This document shows positions 1 to 6,766 of a stretch of DNA of 8,660 nucleotides, one piece after another. The notes under the pieces were generated by a model. It was not told the DNA's origin, made no database searches, and saw nothing but the letters and a program-made list of their open reading frames with translations. This DNA comes from Clostridiales bacterium (GTDB taxonomy: Bacteria; Bacillota; Clostridia; Lachnospirales; Lachnospiraceae), in contig JAJQBM010000146.1 in the NCBI GenBank assembly GCA_021203285.1, positions 1 through 8,660 on the forward strand. The letters are read 5' to 3'. The position numbers were made by a program, and so were the translations under genes. Position 1 is the first letter of the stretch. Each line of letters starts with the position of its first letter.

Positions 1-244
1 GGGCGGAAAGGGTTACAATCACATAAATGAGAAAGTATCCAGTGAAGAAAAACTCCTTCAGATCAGCGACTGTGAAGGTCAACTGGCGGAACCTCAGCTC
101 GTCGTCCGATGAGAGATAGGATGTCGCGATAAAACCGATGACGCAGAAAACCACATAGGTGAACAGCACGCGCAGAAGAAATATTTTTCTGGCAGGTTCC
201 CGGAGGTTTTTTGAATTTCGGTTCAGGATATGCTTCTTTGCCAT
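1..244 (-). CDS. Sensor histidine kinase, N-terminal part (partial, runs off left edge)
   Basis: Eighty-one codons are visible from the ATG at 244 to the window edge. The translation begins MAKKHILNRNSKNLREPARK and then shows a hydrophobic segment at about residues 21-43 and a second starting near residue 64. This is a basic cytoplasmic start followed by membrane segments, as in a membrane-bound sensor kinase. No kinase motif (H-box, ATP-binding region) lies inside the window, so the kinase call rests on position: the gene is 51 bp downstream of an OmpR-type response regulator on the same strand. The start is supported by an AGGAAGGA ribosome-binding site about 7 bases upstream on the minus strand. 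The stimulus cannot be guessed. An unrelated membrane protein is possible but less likely given the neighbour. Confidence 0.62.
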   Translation of the reverse strand, partial: MAKKHILNRNSKNLREPARKIFLLRVLFTYVVFCVIGFIATSYLSSDDELRFRQLTFTVADLKEFFFTGYFLIYVIVTLSA

Positions 245-295
245 GTCGGCGTTCCTTCCTGTTCATGAATGGTGCGTTTGGAACGATCAGGGAAT

Positions 296-994
296 TTATT
301 TCGTCTCAAATTTGTAACCGATGCCCCAGACAGTGGCGATGCCCCAGCTATCGCTGTCATTGATTTTTTCCCGCAGGCGCTTGACATGGACATCCACCGT
401 GCGCGTGTCACCCAGATATTCATAGCCCCAGATGTTGTCGAGAAGCTGTTCCCTGGTAAAAACCTGATTGGGGGAAGCCGCGAGGAAGTATAAAAGCTCC
501 AGCTCCTTCGGCGGCATGTCCACCACCTGATTTTTGTAAAGGACAGAGTAGTTTGTCAGATTGACAACGAGGCCCGGATATTCGACGCATTTGATCTCAT
601 TTTCCGGAGATGCCTGCATGGAGGGCTGGAAACGGCGGAGCACCGCCTTGACCCGTGCGACCATTTCCTTTGAGTCGAAGGGTTTCATAATATAGTCATC
701 GGCGCCCAGCTCCAGACCGAGAACCTTGTCGAAGACCTCTCCTTTTGCGGAGAGCATAATGATCGGTGTGTTGGAGTGAGAGCGGATCTCCCGGCATACC
801 TGATAGCCGTCAATCCCCGGCAGCATCAGGTCGAGGAGGATCAGATCCGGATGATAGTTTTGGAATTCGCGGAGAGCAGACTCCCCATCGGAAACAATCA
901 TGGTGTCATAACATTCCTTCAGGAGATACAGGGAGATCAGCTCTGCGATGTTGGCGTCGTCGTCTACGATTAATATTTTCTGTTTTGCGCTCAT
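296..994 (-). CDS. OmpR/PhoB-family two-component response regulator
   Basis: A 232-aa protein of normal length for the OmpR/PhoB class. The receiver domain (about residues 6-121) has the acidic pair D11-D12, the likely phosphoacceptor D55 in LLDLMLPG, the conserved S82 and the K104-P105 pair. A winged-helix DNA-binding domain covers about 136-230, with the VDVHVKRLREK recognition-helix region and the closing TVWGIGYKFE strand typical of the family. It should be a cytoplasmic transcription factor activated by phosphorylation from the kinase encoded just downstream. The start at 994 has AAAGGAG about 7 bases upstream. It lies 38 bp after the mutS2 stop with no terminator between, so read-through from mutS2 is likely; no separate promoter could be fitted in that gap, though one could sit inside mutS2. 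The target genes are not apparent from the sequence. The family call is firm; a specific name (PhoP, ResD, VanR) is not justified. Confidence 0.93.
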   Translation of the reverse strand: MSAKQKILIVDDDANIAELISLYLLKECYDTMIVSDGESALREFQNYHPDLILLDLMLPGIDGYQVCREIRSHSNTPIIMLSAKGEVFDKVLGLELGADDYIMKPFDSKEMVARVKAVLRRFQPSMQASPENEIKCVEYPGLVVNLTNYSVLYKNQVVDMPPKELELLYFLAASPNQVFTREQLLDNIWGYEYLGDTRTVDVHVKRLREKINDSDSWGIATVWGIGYKFETK

Positions 995-1032
995 GAAATT
1001 CTCCTTTTTATTACAGTGCCCGCTTTTTGGGT

Positions 1033-3408
1033 TTACCGGAATGTGGCGATTGTCACACCGCTGTCACCTTCGCCGAATTCGCCGAGGTGATATTCCTCAA
1101 TGCTTTTCTGGCGGCGCAGATGCTCGTGAACCGCTTTGCGCAGTGCGCCGGTGCCTTTTCCATGGACAATACGGACCGTTTTCAGGTGAGCCAGATAAGC
1201 GTCGTCGAGATACTTGTCCAGTGCATGCGTGGCTTCATCCACCGTCTTTCCGATGAGGTTGATCTCGGAGGAAACGGAGAGAGACTTGGACATTTTTAAC
1301 TGTCCGGCGCCGGTTTTGGCTGTTTTCGGGCGGAGCGGATCCTCATCCTTGAGAAGAATCAGGTCGCGGATGTTTACCTGACAGCGAAGGATGCCGGTCT
1401 GTACATACAGGTTGCCCTTTGCATCCGGAAGTGTGTGGACGGTTCCCTTCACATTCATGCTCAACACCTTGACGGTATCGCCCAGCCGGAGATTCTTGGG
1501 AATACTGCGATTTTCCGCCGGTTTTTTGGGGATGGCTGCCTTATTTTGGGCGGCCTCCATTTTCAGGCGGATCTTTTCCCTCTCTTTTTCCATTGCCGCG
1601 GTATCGATGGCCGTTTTTCCGAATTTGCGGAAATTGCGGATGGTTTCGTCGGCGGTCGCCTTTGCCTCCCGGAGTATGGCGGCAGCCTCCTCGCTGGCTT
1701 CGCGGATCATGCGGCTCCGGCTTTCGTTCAGCTTTTCCTGCTGCTCCTCCAGTTGTTTTTTCAGCGCCTCCGCTTCGGCTTTGTATTGGCTGATCTCAGC
1801 CTGCTCCCGCTGAATCGTGCGGCGGCTCTGTTCCAGATCCGAGATGACATCCTCAAAGCTCTCATTCTCACTGGAAATGCGCGTGCGCGCGTCCTCGATG
1901 AGACGCGGGGACAGGCCCAGCTTCTGTGAGATGGCGAAGGCATTGCTCTTGCCGGGAATCCCGATGAGCAGATGGTAGGTGGGACTCAGGGTCTCCACAT
2001 CAAACTCACAGCAGGCATTTTCCACGCCCTCCGTGGAGAGCGCATAGAGCTTTAACTCGCTGTAGTGGGTGGTGGCCATCGTTCGGATGCCCCGCCGACG
2101 CAGCTGCTCCAGAATCGAGGTCGCAAGGGCGGCGCCCTCGTCCGGGTCCGTGCCGGCGCAGAGCTCGTCGAAGAGCACGAGGCTTCCGCGGTTCGCTTTT
2201 TTTAAGATGTAGACAATGTTTGTCATGTGGGAGGAGAAGGTACTGAGGCTTTGCTCAATACTCTGCTCGTCCCCAATGTCGGCGTAGACCTGCTTAAAGA
2301 CAGAAAGCTCGGAGCGGTCTCCCACCGGAATGTGTAAGCCCGCCTGCCCCATCAGGGTCAGGAGGCCGATGGTCTTCAGTGAGACTGTTTTTCCACCGGT
2401 GTTTGGCCCGGTAACAATCAAAAGATGAAACGCATCGCCGAGGCGTATGTCGATGGGCACGACCCGGTGCGGATCCAGAAGCGGGTGCCGTCCCTTTCGG
2501 ATGTTGATCCTGCCGTCTGTGTTAAAGACCGGCGGCATGGCATTCTGGATTTTCGCAAGCTTTGCCTTCGCAAAGATGAAATCCAGCGTGGTCAGGGTGC
2601 GGTAATTTTGCGTGATGGCGGAACTGTATTCTGCTAAATGGTTGCTCAATTCGGCGAGGATTTTTTCAATCTCCTCTTTTTCCTTCAGCCGCGTTTCCTT
2701 TAAACCATTATTCAGCTTCACAACAGACATCGGCTCGATGAAAAGCGTGGAGCCGGAGGAGGACTGGTCGTGGATCATGCCGGGCATCTGTGCCTTGTAC
2801 TCTGCTTTCACAGGCAGGCAGTAGCGGCCGTTGCGCATGGTAATGACCGCGTCCTGCAGATAGGTCCGGGTCGTCTGGCTGTTTAAGAGGCTGTTCATGG
2901 CGGCGTGGATCCGGTCGTTGATCGTGCGGATCTGCCGGCGGATGTTGTGCAGGGCAGGGCTTGCCGCATCGCTGACCTCGTCAGGGCCGGGGATGCAGCG
3001 GTGAATCTCCTCCAGAAGCGGCGTCAGCGGCTCCAATCCGGCAAACAATTCATCCAGAGAATCCGGCCGGACATCCTCGCGGGTCTCCCGCGCGTATGCT
3101 TTCGCTTTTCCGGTCACTTCCAGCAGGCGGCAGATCATCAGAAGCTCCTCGATGTTTAAGGCGCCGCCCACCTCCAGACGCCGGATCTGGAACGCCGGAT
3201 TTTTCAGACCGCTAAAGGAGAGGTTCCCCTTGCGGAATATCCGGTTCAGCGCGTCGCCGGTCTCGGCCTGCGCCTGTGCAATCCGGTCCGGATCCGTCAT
3301 AGGGCGCAGATTCAGACACAGATCTCTCCCGGCATCCGAGGTAGCCTGATCGGCCAGAAGGGAGATGATTTTGTCGTATTCTAATGTGTGTAGTACCTTT
3401 TGATTCAT
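1033..3408 (-). CDS. mutS2: Endonuclease MutS2 (MutS-like ATPase with KOW and Smr domains)
   Basis: A 791-aa protein, the usual length for MutS2. From the N-terminus: MutS-like core and clamp region (about 1-320), then the ABC-type ATPase with Walker A GPNTGGKT at 334-341, the STFSSHMTN signature at 389-397 and Walker B LVLFDE at 410-415. A long charged coiled coil follows (about 510-625), then a KOW-like segment (about 640-685) and a C-terminal Smr domain (about 716-791) with HGKGTG at 749-754. In the family, MutS2 has been linked to suppression of recombination, and in Bacillus subtilis to splitting of collided ribosomes. The frame stays open upstream to 3675, but the start chosen is the ATG at 3408 (MNQKVLHTLEYDKI), which fits the family N-terminus, has AAGGGA upstream and lies just after a strong promoter. 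The Smr LDLRG nuclease motif reads INLIG (716-720), so the catalytic Asp position is Asn. First gene of a probable mutS2-regulator-kinase transcript. Confidence 0.96.
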   Translation of the reverse strand: MNQKVLHTLEYDKIISLLADQATSDAGRDLCLNLRPMTDPDRIAQAQAETGDALNRIFRKGNLSFSGLKNPAFQIRRLEVGGALNIEELLMICRLLEVTGKAKAYARETREDVRPDSLDELFAGLEPLTPLLEEIHRCIPGPDEVSDAASPALHNIRRQIRTINDRIHAAMNSLLNSQTTRTYLQDAVITMRNGRYCLPVKAEYKAQMPGMIHDQSSSGSTLFIEPMSVVKLNNGLKETRLKEKEEIEKILAELSNHLAEYSSAITQNYRTLTTLDFIFAKAKLAKIQNAMPPVFNTDGRINIRKGRHPLLDPHRVVPIDIRLGDAFHLLIVTGPNTGGKTVSLKTIGLLTLMGQAGLHIPVGDRSELSVFKQVYADIGDEQSIEQSLSTFSSHMTNIVYILKKANRGSLVLFDELCAGTDPDEGAALATSILEQLRRRGIRTMATTHYSELKLYALSTEGVENACCEFDVETLSPTYHLLIGIPGKSNAFAISQKLGLSPRLIEDARTRISSENESFEDVISDLEQSRRTIQREQAEISQYKAEAEALKKQLEEQQEKLNESRSRMIREASEEAAAILREAKATADETIRNFRKFGKTAIDTAAMEKEREKIRLKMEAAQNKAAIPKKPAENRSIPKNLRLGDTVKVLSMNVKGTVHTLPDAKGNLYVQTGILRCQVNIRDLILLKDEDPLRPKTAKTGAGQLKMSKSLSVSSEINLIGKTVDEATHALDKYLDDAYLAHLKTVRIVHGKGTGALRKAVHEHLRRQKSIEEYHLGEFGEGDSGVTIATFR

Positions 3409-3439
3409 GGAAGCGTCCCTTTTTCTATTCTGAATAAAT

Positions 3440-3468
3440 ATTGTAACGGAATTATATGTAAATTGCAA
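3440..3468 (-). promoter_or_regulatory. Predicted sigma-A type promoter for mutS2
   Basis: Reading the minus strand, a TTGCAA -35 box (3463-3468) is separated by exactly 17 bases from a TACAAT -10 box (3440-3445). The -10 lies about 30 bases before the mutS2 ATG at 3408, leaving a short leader. A second TATAAT-like string lies inside the spacer but has no matching -35. The call is from consensus only. Confidence 0.72.
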
Positions 3469-3536
3469 GAACGCGATATGCCGCGGCGGAGGCGGGCGCA
3501 CTGGGATTTCGGTCCGGTTTTGGCCGCAAGTTTCGG

Positions 3537-3565
3537 TTGCAAGGCGGCAGGGAAAAACGTATAAT
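3537..3565 (+). promoter_or_regulatory. Predicted sigma-A type promoter for yhaM (and probably rlmD)
   Basis: A TTGCAA -35 box (3537-3542), a 17-base spacer and a perfect TATAAT -10 box (3560-3565). The -10 ends 34 bases before the yhaM ATG. It is divergent from the mutS2 promoter, and the two -35 boxes are identical with 68 bp between them. The intervening stretch is GC-rich and shows no clear operator repeat. Confidence 0.78.
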
Positions 3566-3599
3566 GAACTGGTAAATTGATCAGACAGAGAGGAACGGT

Positions 3600-4556
3600 A
3601 TGATGAGATATATAGAGACATTGCGGGAGGGCAACCGGATTTCGGAGGTATACCTCTGTCGGCAGAAGCAGACATTTATGACGAAGGCGGGGAAGCCGTA
3701 TGATTCGCTGATGCTACAGGATAAGACGGGCACGCTGGACGCCAAGATATGGGATGTGAATTCAGGCGGAATCGAGGAGTTTGATTCACTGGACTATGTC
3801 TATGTCATGGGCGACGTGACCAGCTTTCAGGGGAAGCTTCAGCTAAATGTAAAGCGCGTGAAACGGGTGCAGGCAGATTCGGTGAACGCGGTGGATTATC
3901 TGCCGGTCAGTGAGCATGATATTCCGCAGATGTACCGGGAGCTGACGGCTTACATTGCGCAATTTAAGAATCCATGGGTGAAAAAGCTGGCGGAGTCCTT
4001 CTTCCTCGACGCGGATTTTGCCGAGCGGTTCCAGTTCCACTCGGCGGCGAAGAGTGTTCATCACGGGTTTGTGGGCGGACTGGTGGAGCACACGCTCCAT
4101 GTGACGCAGATCTGTGAGTATTTTTGCAAGCTCTATCCCATGATGAACCGGGATCTTCTGCTTGCCGCGGCGATGTTTCATGACATCGGAAAACTGAGGG
4201 AGCTGTCAAAGTTCCCGGCGAATGATTACACGGACGACGGACAGCTTCTGGGGCATATTGTGATCGGCGCCATGGAGGTGCAGGATCACATTGATGCGAT
4301 TGACGGATTCCCGAAGCGGACGGCCTCGGAGCTGATTCATTGTATTCTGGCGCATCACGGGGAACTGGAGTACGGTTCGCCGAAGAAGCCGGCGCTGATG
4401 GAAGCCGTGGCGCTGAGCTTTGCGGACAATGCGGACGCGAAGATGGAGACGATGAAGGAGGCACTCTCGACTGCGCCGGTGGGCAACCTGGAATGGCAGG
4501 GGTATAACCGGCTGTTCGAGTCGAATATCCGCAGAACCGGCAGCGGGGAGGAGTGA
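3600..4556 (+). CDS. yhaM: 3'-5' exoribonuclease YhaM-like (OB-fold plus HD domain)
   Basis: A 318-aa protein close to the usual YhaM length. An N-terminal OB-fold nucleic-acid-binding domain covers about residues 12-90 (the LMLQDKTGTLDAKIWD stretch is typical). It is followed by a metal-dependent HD phosphohydrolase domain: H164 in EHTLHV, the H194-D195 pair in FHDIGK, H219, and H252-H253 in AHHGELEYGSP, with D276/D279 as possible further ligands. In Bacillus, YhaM is a cytoplasmic 3'-5' exonuclease acting on RNA (and single-stranded DNA) and taking part in RNA turnover. Two adjacent ATG codons (3600 and 3603) are both compatible with GAGAGG at 3588-3593; 3600 is used here. It is the first gene after a strong promoter and is followed 65 bp later by rlmD on the same strand with no terminator, so the two may be cotranscribed. 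No damage seen. Confidence 0.93.
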   Translation: MMRYIETLREGNRISEVYLCRQKQTFMTKAGKPYDSLMLQDKTGTLDAKIWDVNSGGIEEFDSLDYVYVMGDVTSFQGKLQLNVKRVKRVQADSVNAVDYLPVSEHDIPQMYRELTAYIAQFKNPWVKKLAESFFLDADFAERFQFHSAAKSVHHGFVGGLVEHTLHVTQICEYFCKLYPMMNRDLLLAAAMFHDIGKLRELSKFPANDYTDDGQLLGHIVIGAMEVQDHIDAIDGFPKRTASELIHCILAHHGELEYGSPKKPALMEAVALSFADNADAKMETMKEALSTAPVGNLEWQGYNRLFESNIRRTGSGEE

Positions 4557-4621
4557 GCTCCGGTTTGTACGAAGAACAGATAAAATCGGATACTTGATAA
4601 AGAAATCATTGTGAGAAGTGT

Positions 4622-6343
4622 ATGGCAGATAGTGCGAACATAAAAAAGAATGATGAGTTTGTATTAAAAATAGAAGATATGGGTGCCGCCGGGGAGGGCA
4701 TCGGAAAATATGAGGGCATGACTTTTTTTGTGAAGGATGCCCTCATCGGCGATCTGGTGCGCGCGAGAGTAACAAAGCTGAAGCGAACCTACGGTTATGC
4801 TCGGCTGATGGAGATTCTGGAACCGTCTCCGTACCGGATCAATCCGCCCTGTGCGTTTCACCGTCAGTGCGGCGGCTGTCAGCTTCAGGCGCTTTCCTAT
4901 GAAAAACAACTGGAGTTTAAGCAGAAAAAAGTAGAGAATAACCTGCGGCGTATCGGCGGTTTTGAACAGGTTCCCATGGAGGCTATCGTGGGGATGGAGC
5001 AGCCCTTTCGCTATCGCAACAAGGCGCAGTATCCCGTCGGAACGGATGCCGACGGGAAGATCGTCGCCGGGTTTTACGCCGGTCGAACCCATCAGATCAT
5101 TCCGAACCGGGACTGCGTGCTGGGGCTTTCGGTCAACCGGCAGGTGCTGGATGCCGTCCTTAAATTTATGGATCGGAATCATATCAGCGCCTATGATGAG
5201 AAAACGGGGAGCGGGCTGGTTCGGCATGTGCTGATCCGCTGCGGTTTTGCGACAAAGGAGATCATGGTCTGTCTGATTCTCAACGGGAGAAAACTGCCGC
5301 GGCAGGAGGAGCTGGTCGCGGAGTTGAAAAAAATTGAGAGGATGACCTCCGTCTCGCTGAATTTTAATGAGAAGCAGACGAATGTGATTCTCGGAGAGGA
5401 GACAGAGACGATCTGGGGGCAGGGGTATATCACGGACTCTGTCCGCCTGCCGGATGGACGAAAAACGCTGACTTACCGGATTTCACCGCAGTCCTTCTAT
5501 CAGGTGAATCCGGTGCAGATGGAAAAACTGTACGGCCTTGCGCTTGACTATGCAGGACTGAGCGGCGCGGAGACGGTGTGGGATCTCTATTGTGGCATCG
5601 GGACAATCTCCCTCTTTCTGGCGCAGAAGGCGAAACAAGTATACGGCGTGGAGATTGTGCCGCAGGCGATTGAGGATGCGCGGATGAATGCCCGCCTGAA
5701 CGAGATTGAAAACGCCGAATTTTTTGTGGGAAAAGCGGAGGAGATTCTGCCGGAATTCTATGAAAAAGAAACACGGGCGGGACGGAAAGCCCATGCGGAT
5801 GTGATCGTGGTGGATCCGCCGCGGAAGGGCTGCGACCGGCGACTGCTGGATACGATCCTCGCGATGGCGCCGGATCGGATCGTGTATGTGAGCTGTGATT
5901 CCGCGACGCTGGCGCGGGATCTGAAAGTGCTGTGTGCAGGGGAGTATCGGCTGGATAGGGTGAGGGTCGTGGATAATTTTTGCCAGACGGTGCATGTCGA
6001 GACGGTTGTACTTCTTTCCCACAAAAAGCCTGACAGCGTAATCAATGTAAAAGTAGAGTTTGGAGAGGGTGAGGGTAAAATTCCTCTTGATAATATTGAA
6101 AAGAGAGCAGAAAGCTACAAGCCAAAAGAACGAGTAACCTACAAGATGATTAAAGAGTACATAGAAGCAAAATACGGCTTCAAGGTACATACCGCATATA
6201 TTGCAGAGGTAAAACGAGATTTAGGTTTGCCAATGTATGATGCTCCTAATGCGGTAGAGGAATTGAAACAGCCGAGGAAACACCCAACACCAGAAAAGGT
6301 AGAAGCGATAAAAGATGCCTTGAAATATTTTGAAGTTATCTAA
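4622..6343 (+). CDS. rlmD: 23S rRNA (uracil-5-)-methyltransferase RlmD with an acquired C-terminal tail
   Basis: A 573-aa SAM-dependent methyltransferase of the RlmD/RumA/TrmA class, which makes 5-methyluridine in rRNA (U1939 in E. coli RlmD). A TRAM-like domain covers about residues 10-66. Likely 4Fe-4S ligands are C77, C83, C86 and C165. The SAM site is DLYCGIGTISL (321-331), followed by DPPRKG (398-403), the nucleophile C425 in YVSCDSATL and the base E460 in HVETVVLL. The C425-E460 spacing equals that of C389-E424 in E. coli RumA. Ordinary enzymes end soon after this point. Here residues 466-573 form a Lys/Glu-rich tail encoded by markedly AT-richer DNA, taken as contributed by an integrated element. 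The tail has a helix-rich stretch (VTYKMIKEYIEAKYGF, then TAYIAEVKRDLGL) that looks like a small winged-helix or nucleic-acid-binding module; this is a guess. The ribosome-binding site (GAGAAG, 4613-4618) is weak and close to the ATG. A related uridine target cannot be excluded. Confidence 0.92.
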   Translation: MADSANIKKNDEFVLKIEDMGAAGEGIGKYEGMTFFVKDALIGDLVRARVTKLKRTYGYARLMEILEPSPYRINPPCAFHRQCGGCQLQALSYEKQLEFKQKKVENNLRRIGGFEQVPMEAIVGMEQPFRYRNKAQYPVGTDADGKIVAGFYAGRTHQIIPNRDCVLGLSVNRQVLDAVLKFMDRNHISAYDEKTGSGLVRHVLIRCGFATKEIMVCLILNGRKLPRQEELVAELKKIERMTSVSLNFNEKQTNVILGEETETIWGQGYITDSVRLPDGRKTLTYRISPQSFYQVNPVQMEKLYGLALDYAGLSGAETVWDLYCGIGTISLFLAQKAKQVYGVEIVPQAIEDARMNARLNEIENAEFFVGKAEEILPEFYEKETRAGRKAHADVIVVDPPRKGCDRRLLDTILAMAPDRIVYVSCDSATLARDLKVLCAGEYRLDRVRVVDNFCQTVHVETVVLLSHKKPDSVINVKVEFGEGEGKIPLDNIEKRAESYKPKERVTYKMIKEYIEAKYGFKVHTAYIAEVKRDLGLPMYDAPNAVEELKQPRKHPTPEKVEAIKDALKYFEVI

Positions 6344-6349
6344 TCGTGC

Positions 6350-6387
6350 AGGCGTATCATTAGAAATAGTGGTACGCCTATTTTTTT
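6350..6387 (+). terminator. Intrinsic terminator after the rlmD fusion
   Basis: A 12-bp stem (6350-6361 with 6368-6379, including two G-U pairs in RNA), a 6-base loop, then A and seven T (6381-6387). The stem opens with AGGCGTA and closes with TACGCCT. It starts 7 bases after the stop codon and separates the fused rlmD transcript from the element genes. It lies in the AT-rich foreign part, so the element supplies the terminator along with the tail. Confidence 0.87.
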
Positions 6388-6403
6388 GCCTCGATTTGCA
6401 GAT

Positions 6404-6432
6404 TTGTCCTTTTTCACACTTCTGGATATAAT
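6404..6432 (+). promoter_or_regulatory. Predicted promoter for the 59-aa element protein
   Basis: TTGTCC (6404-6409), a 17-base spacer and a perfect TATAAT (6427-6432). The predicted transcript would start near 6439, leaving a leader of about 20 bases that holds the ribosome-binding site AAAGGACGG (6442-6450). The -35 matches only four of six consensus bases. Confidence 0.6.
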
Positions 6433-6458
6433 GAAGCCAAGAAAGGACGGTGGCAATT

Positions 6459-6638
6459 ATGAGAGATAAAACCTATCACGCATATCTGGATAGCCACGAA
6501 AGGCAGATAGTTATACATAGCCTTGTGGAGCTGAAAAACAAGCTCATACAGCAAGGCAGATATACAGACTGCGTTGACGAGCTGATATTCAAAGTCGCCA
6601 ATGCCCCTGTTAAGAGAATGAAAATTGAATATGCCTAA
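6459..6638 (+). CDS. Small element-associated protein of unknown function (59 aa)
   Basis: The protein starts MRDKTYHAYLDSHERQIVIH and is mostly helical in character, with many charged residues, a VELKNKLIQQGRYTDCVDEL stretch and a basic end (VKRMKIEYA). It has no signal peptide, membrane segment or cysteine pair. I recognise the style from short proteins next to parA in Clostridia conjugative transposons, but I know no function. The ATG at 6459 is preferred over the in-frame GTG at 6450 because AAAGGACGG (6442-6450) would overlap the GTG start and sits 8 bases before the ATG. It has its own predicted promoter and terminator, so it looks like a separate single-gene unit. A small DNA-binding or copy-control protein would fit the place, but that is only a guess. 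Confidence 0.8.
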   Translation: MRDKTYHAYLDSHERQIVIHSLVELKNKLIQQGRYTDCVDELIFKVANAPVKRMKIEYA

Positions 6639-6654
6639 GGCACATCATACCGAA

Positions 6655-6696
6655 GCCGCTTATTCTTATTGATTTTTAAGAATAAGCGGCTTTTTT
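6655..6696 (+). terminator. Strong intrinsic terminator upstream of parA
   Basis: A perfect 14-bp stem (6655-6668 with 6677-6690; arm GCCGCTTATTCTTA), an 8-base loop and a run of six T. It begins 16 bases after the stop codon of the 59-aa protein. The flanking AA/TT could lengthen the stem and support weaker termination on the other strand. The arm motif AAGCGGCT recurs at 6732-6739, between this hairpin and parA. Confidence 0.93.
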
Positions 6697-6766
6697 GCGT
6701 TCTCTGATATGGTTACATAGTCGCCTTGACAAAGCGGCTAAATAAATGCGAAAGGAGGACGCACCT

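Noticed and set aside
250..285. CGTTCC/GGAACG inverted repeat across the kinase leader that could hide its ribosome-binding site
   Set aside because: Only 6 bp of stem with a loop of over 20 bases; it is unlikely to be stable enough to matter.
3409..3675. In-frame upstream extension of mutS2 (up to 89 extra residues)
   Set aside because: It would overlap the yhaM start and both promoters, and the added residues are low-complexity and unlike MutS2. The ATG at 3408 matches the family start.
4565..4594. Possible promoter in the yhaM-rlmD gap (TTGTAC, 18 bases, GATACT)
   Set aside because: Both boxes are weak matches and the gap has no terminator, so read-through from yhaM is the simpler account.
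5483..6190. Long antisense open frame (235 codons) opposite rlmD
   Set aside because: It is a shadow of the well-supported rlmD frame, with no family resemblance and no ribosome-binding site. The same applies to the antisense frames opposite yhaM, mutS2 and parA.
6726..6731. Perfect TTGACA upstream of parA as a -35 box
   Set aside because: No acceptable -10 box lies 16-18 bases downstream; that position falls on the ribosome-binding site of parA.
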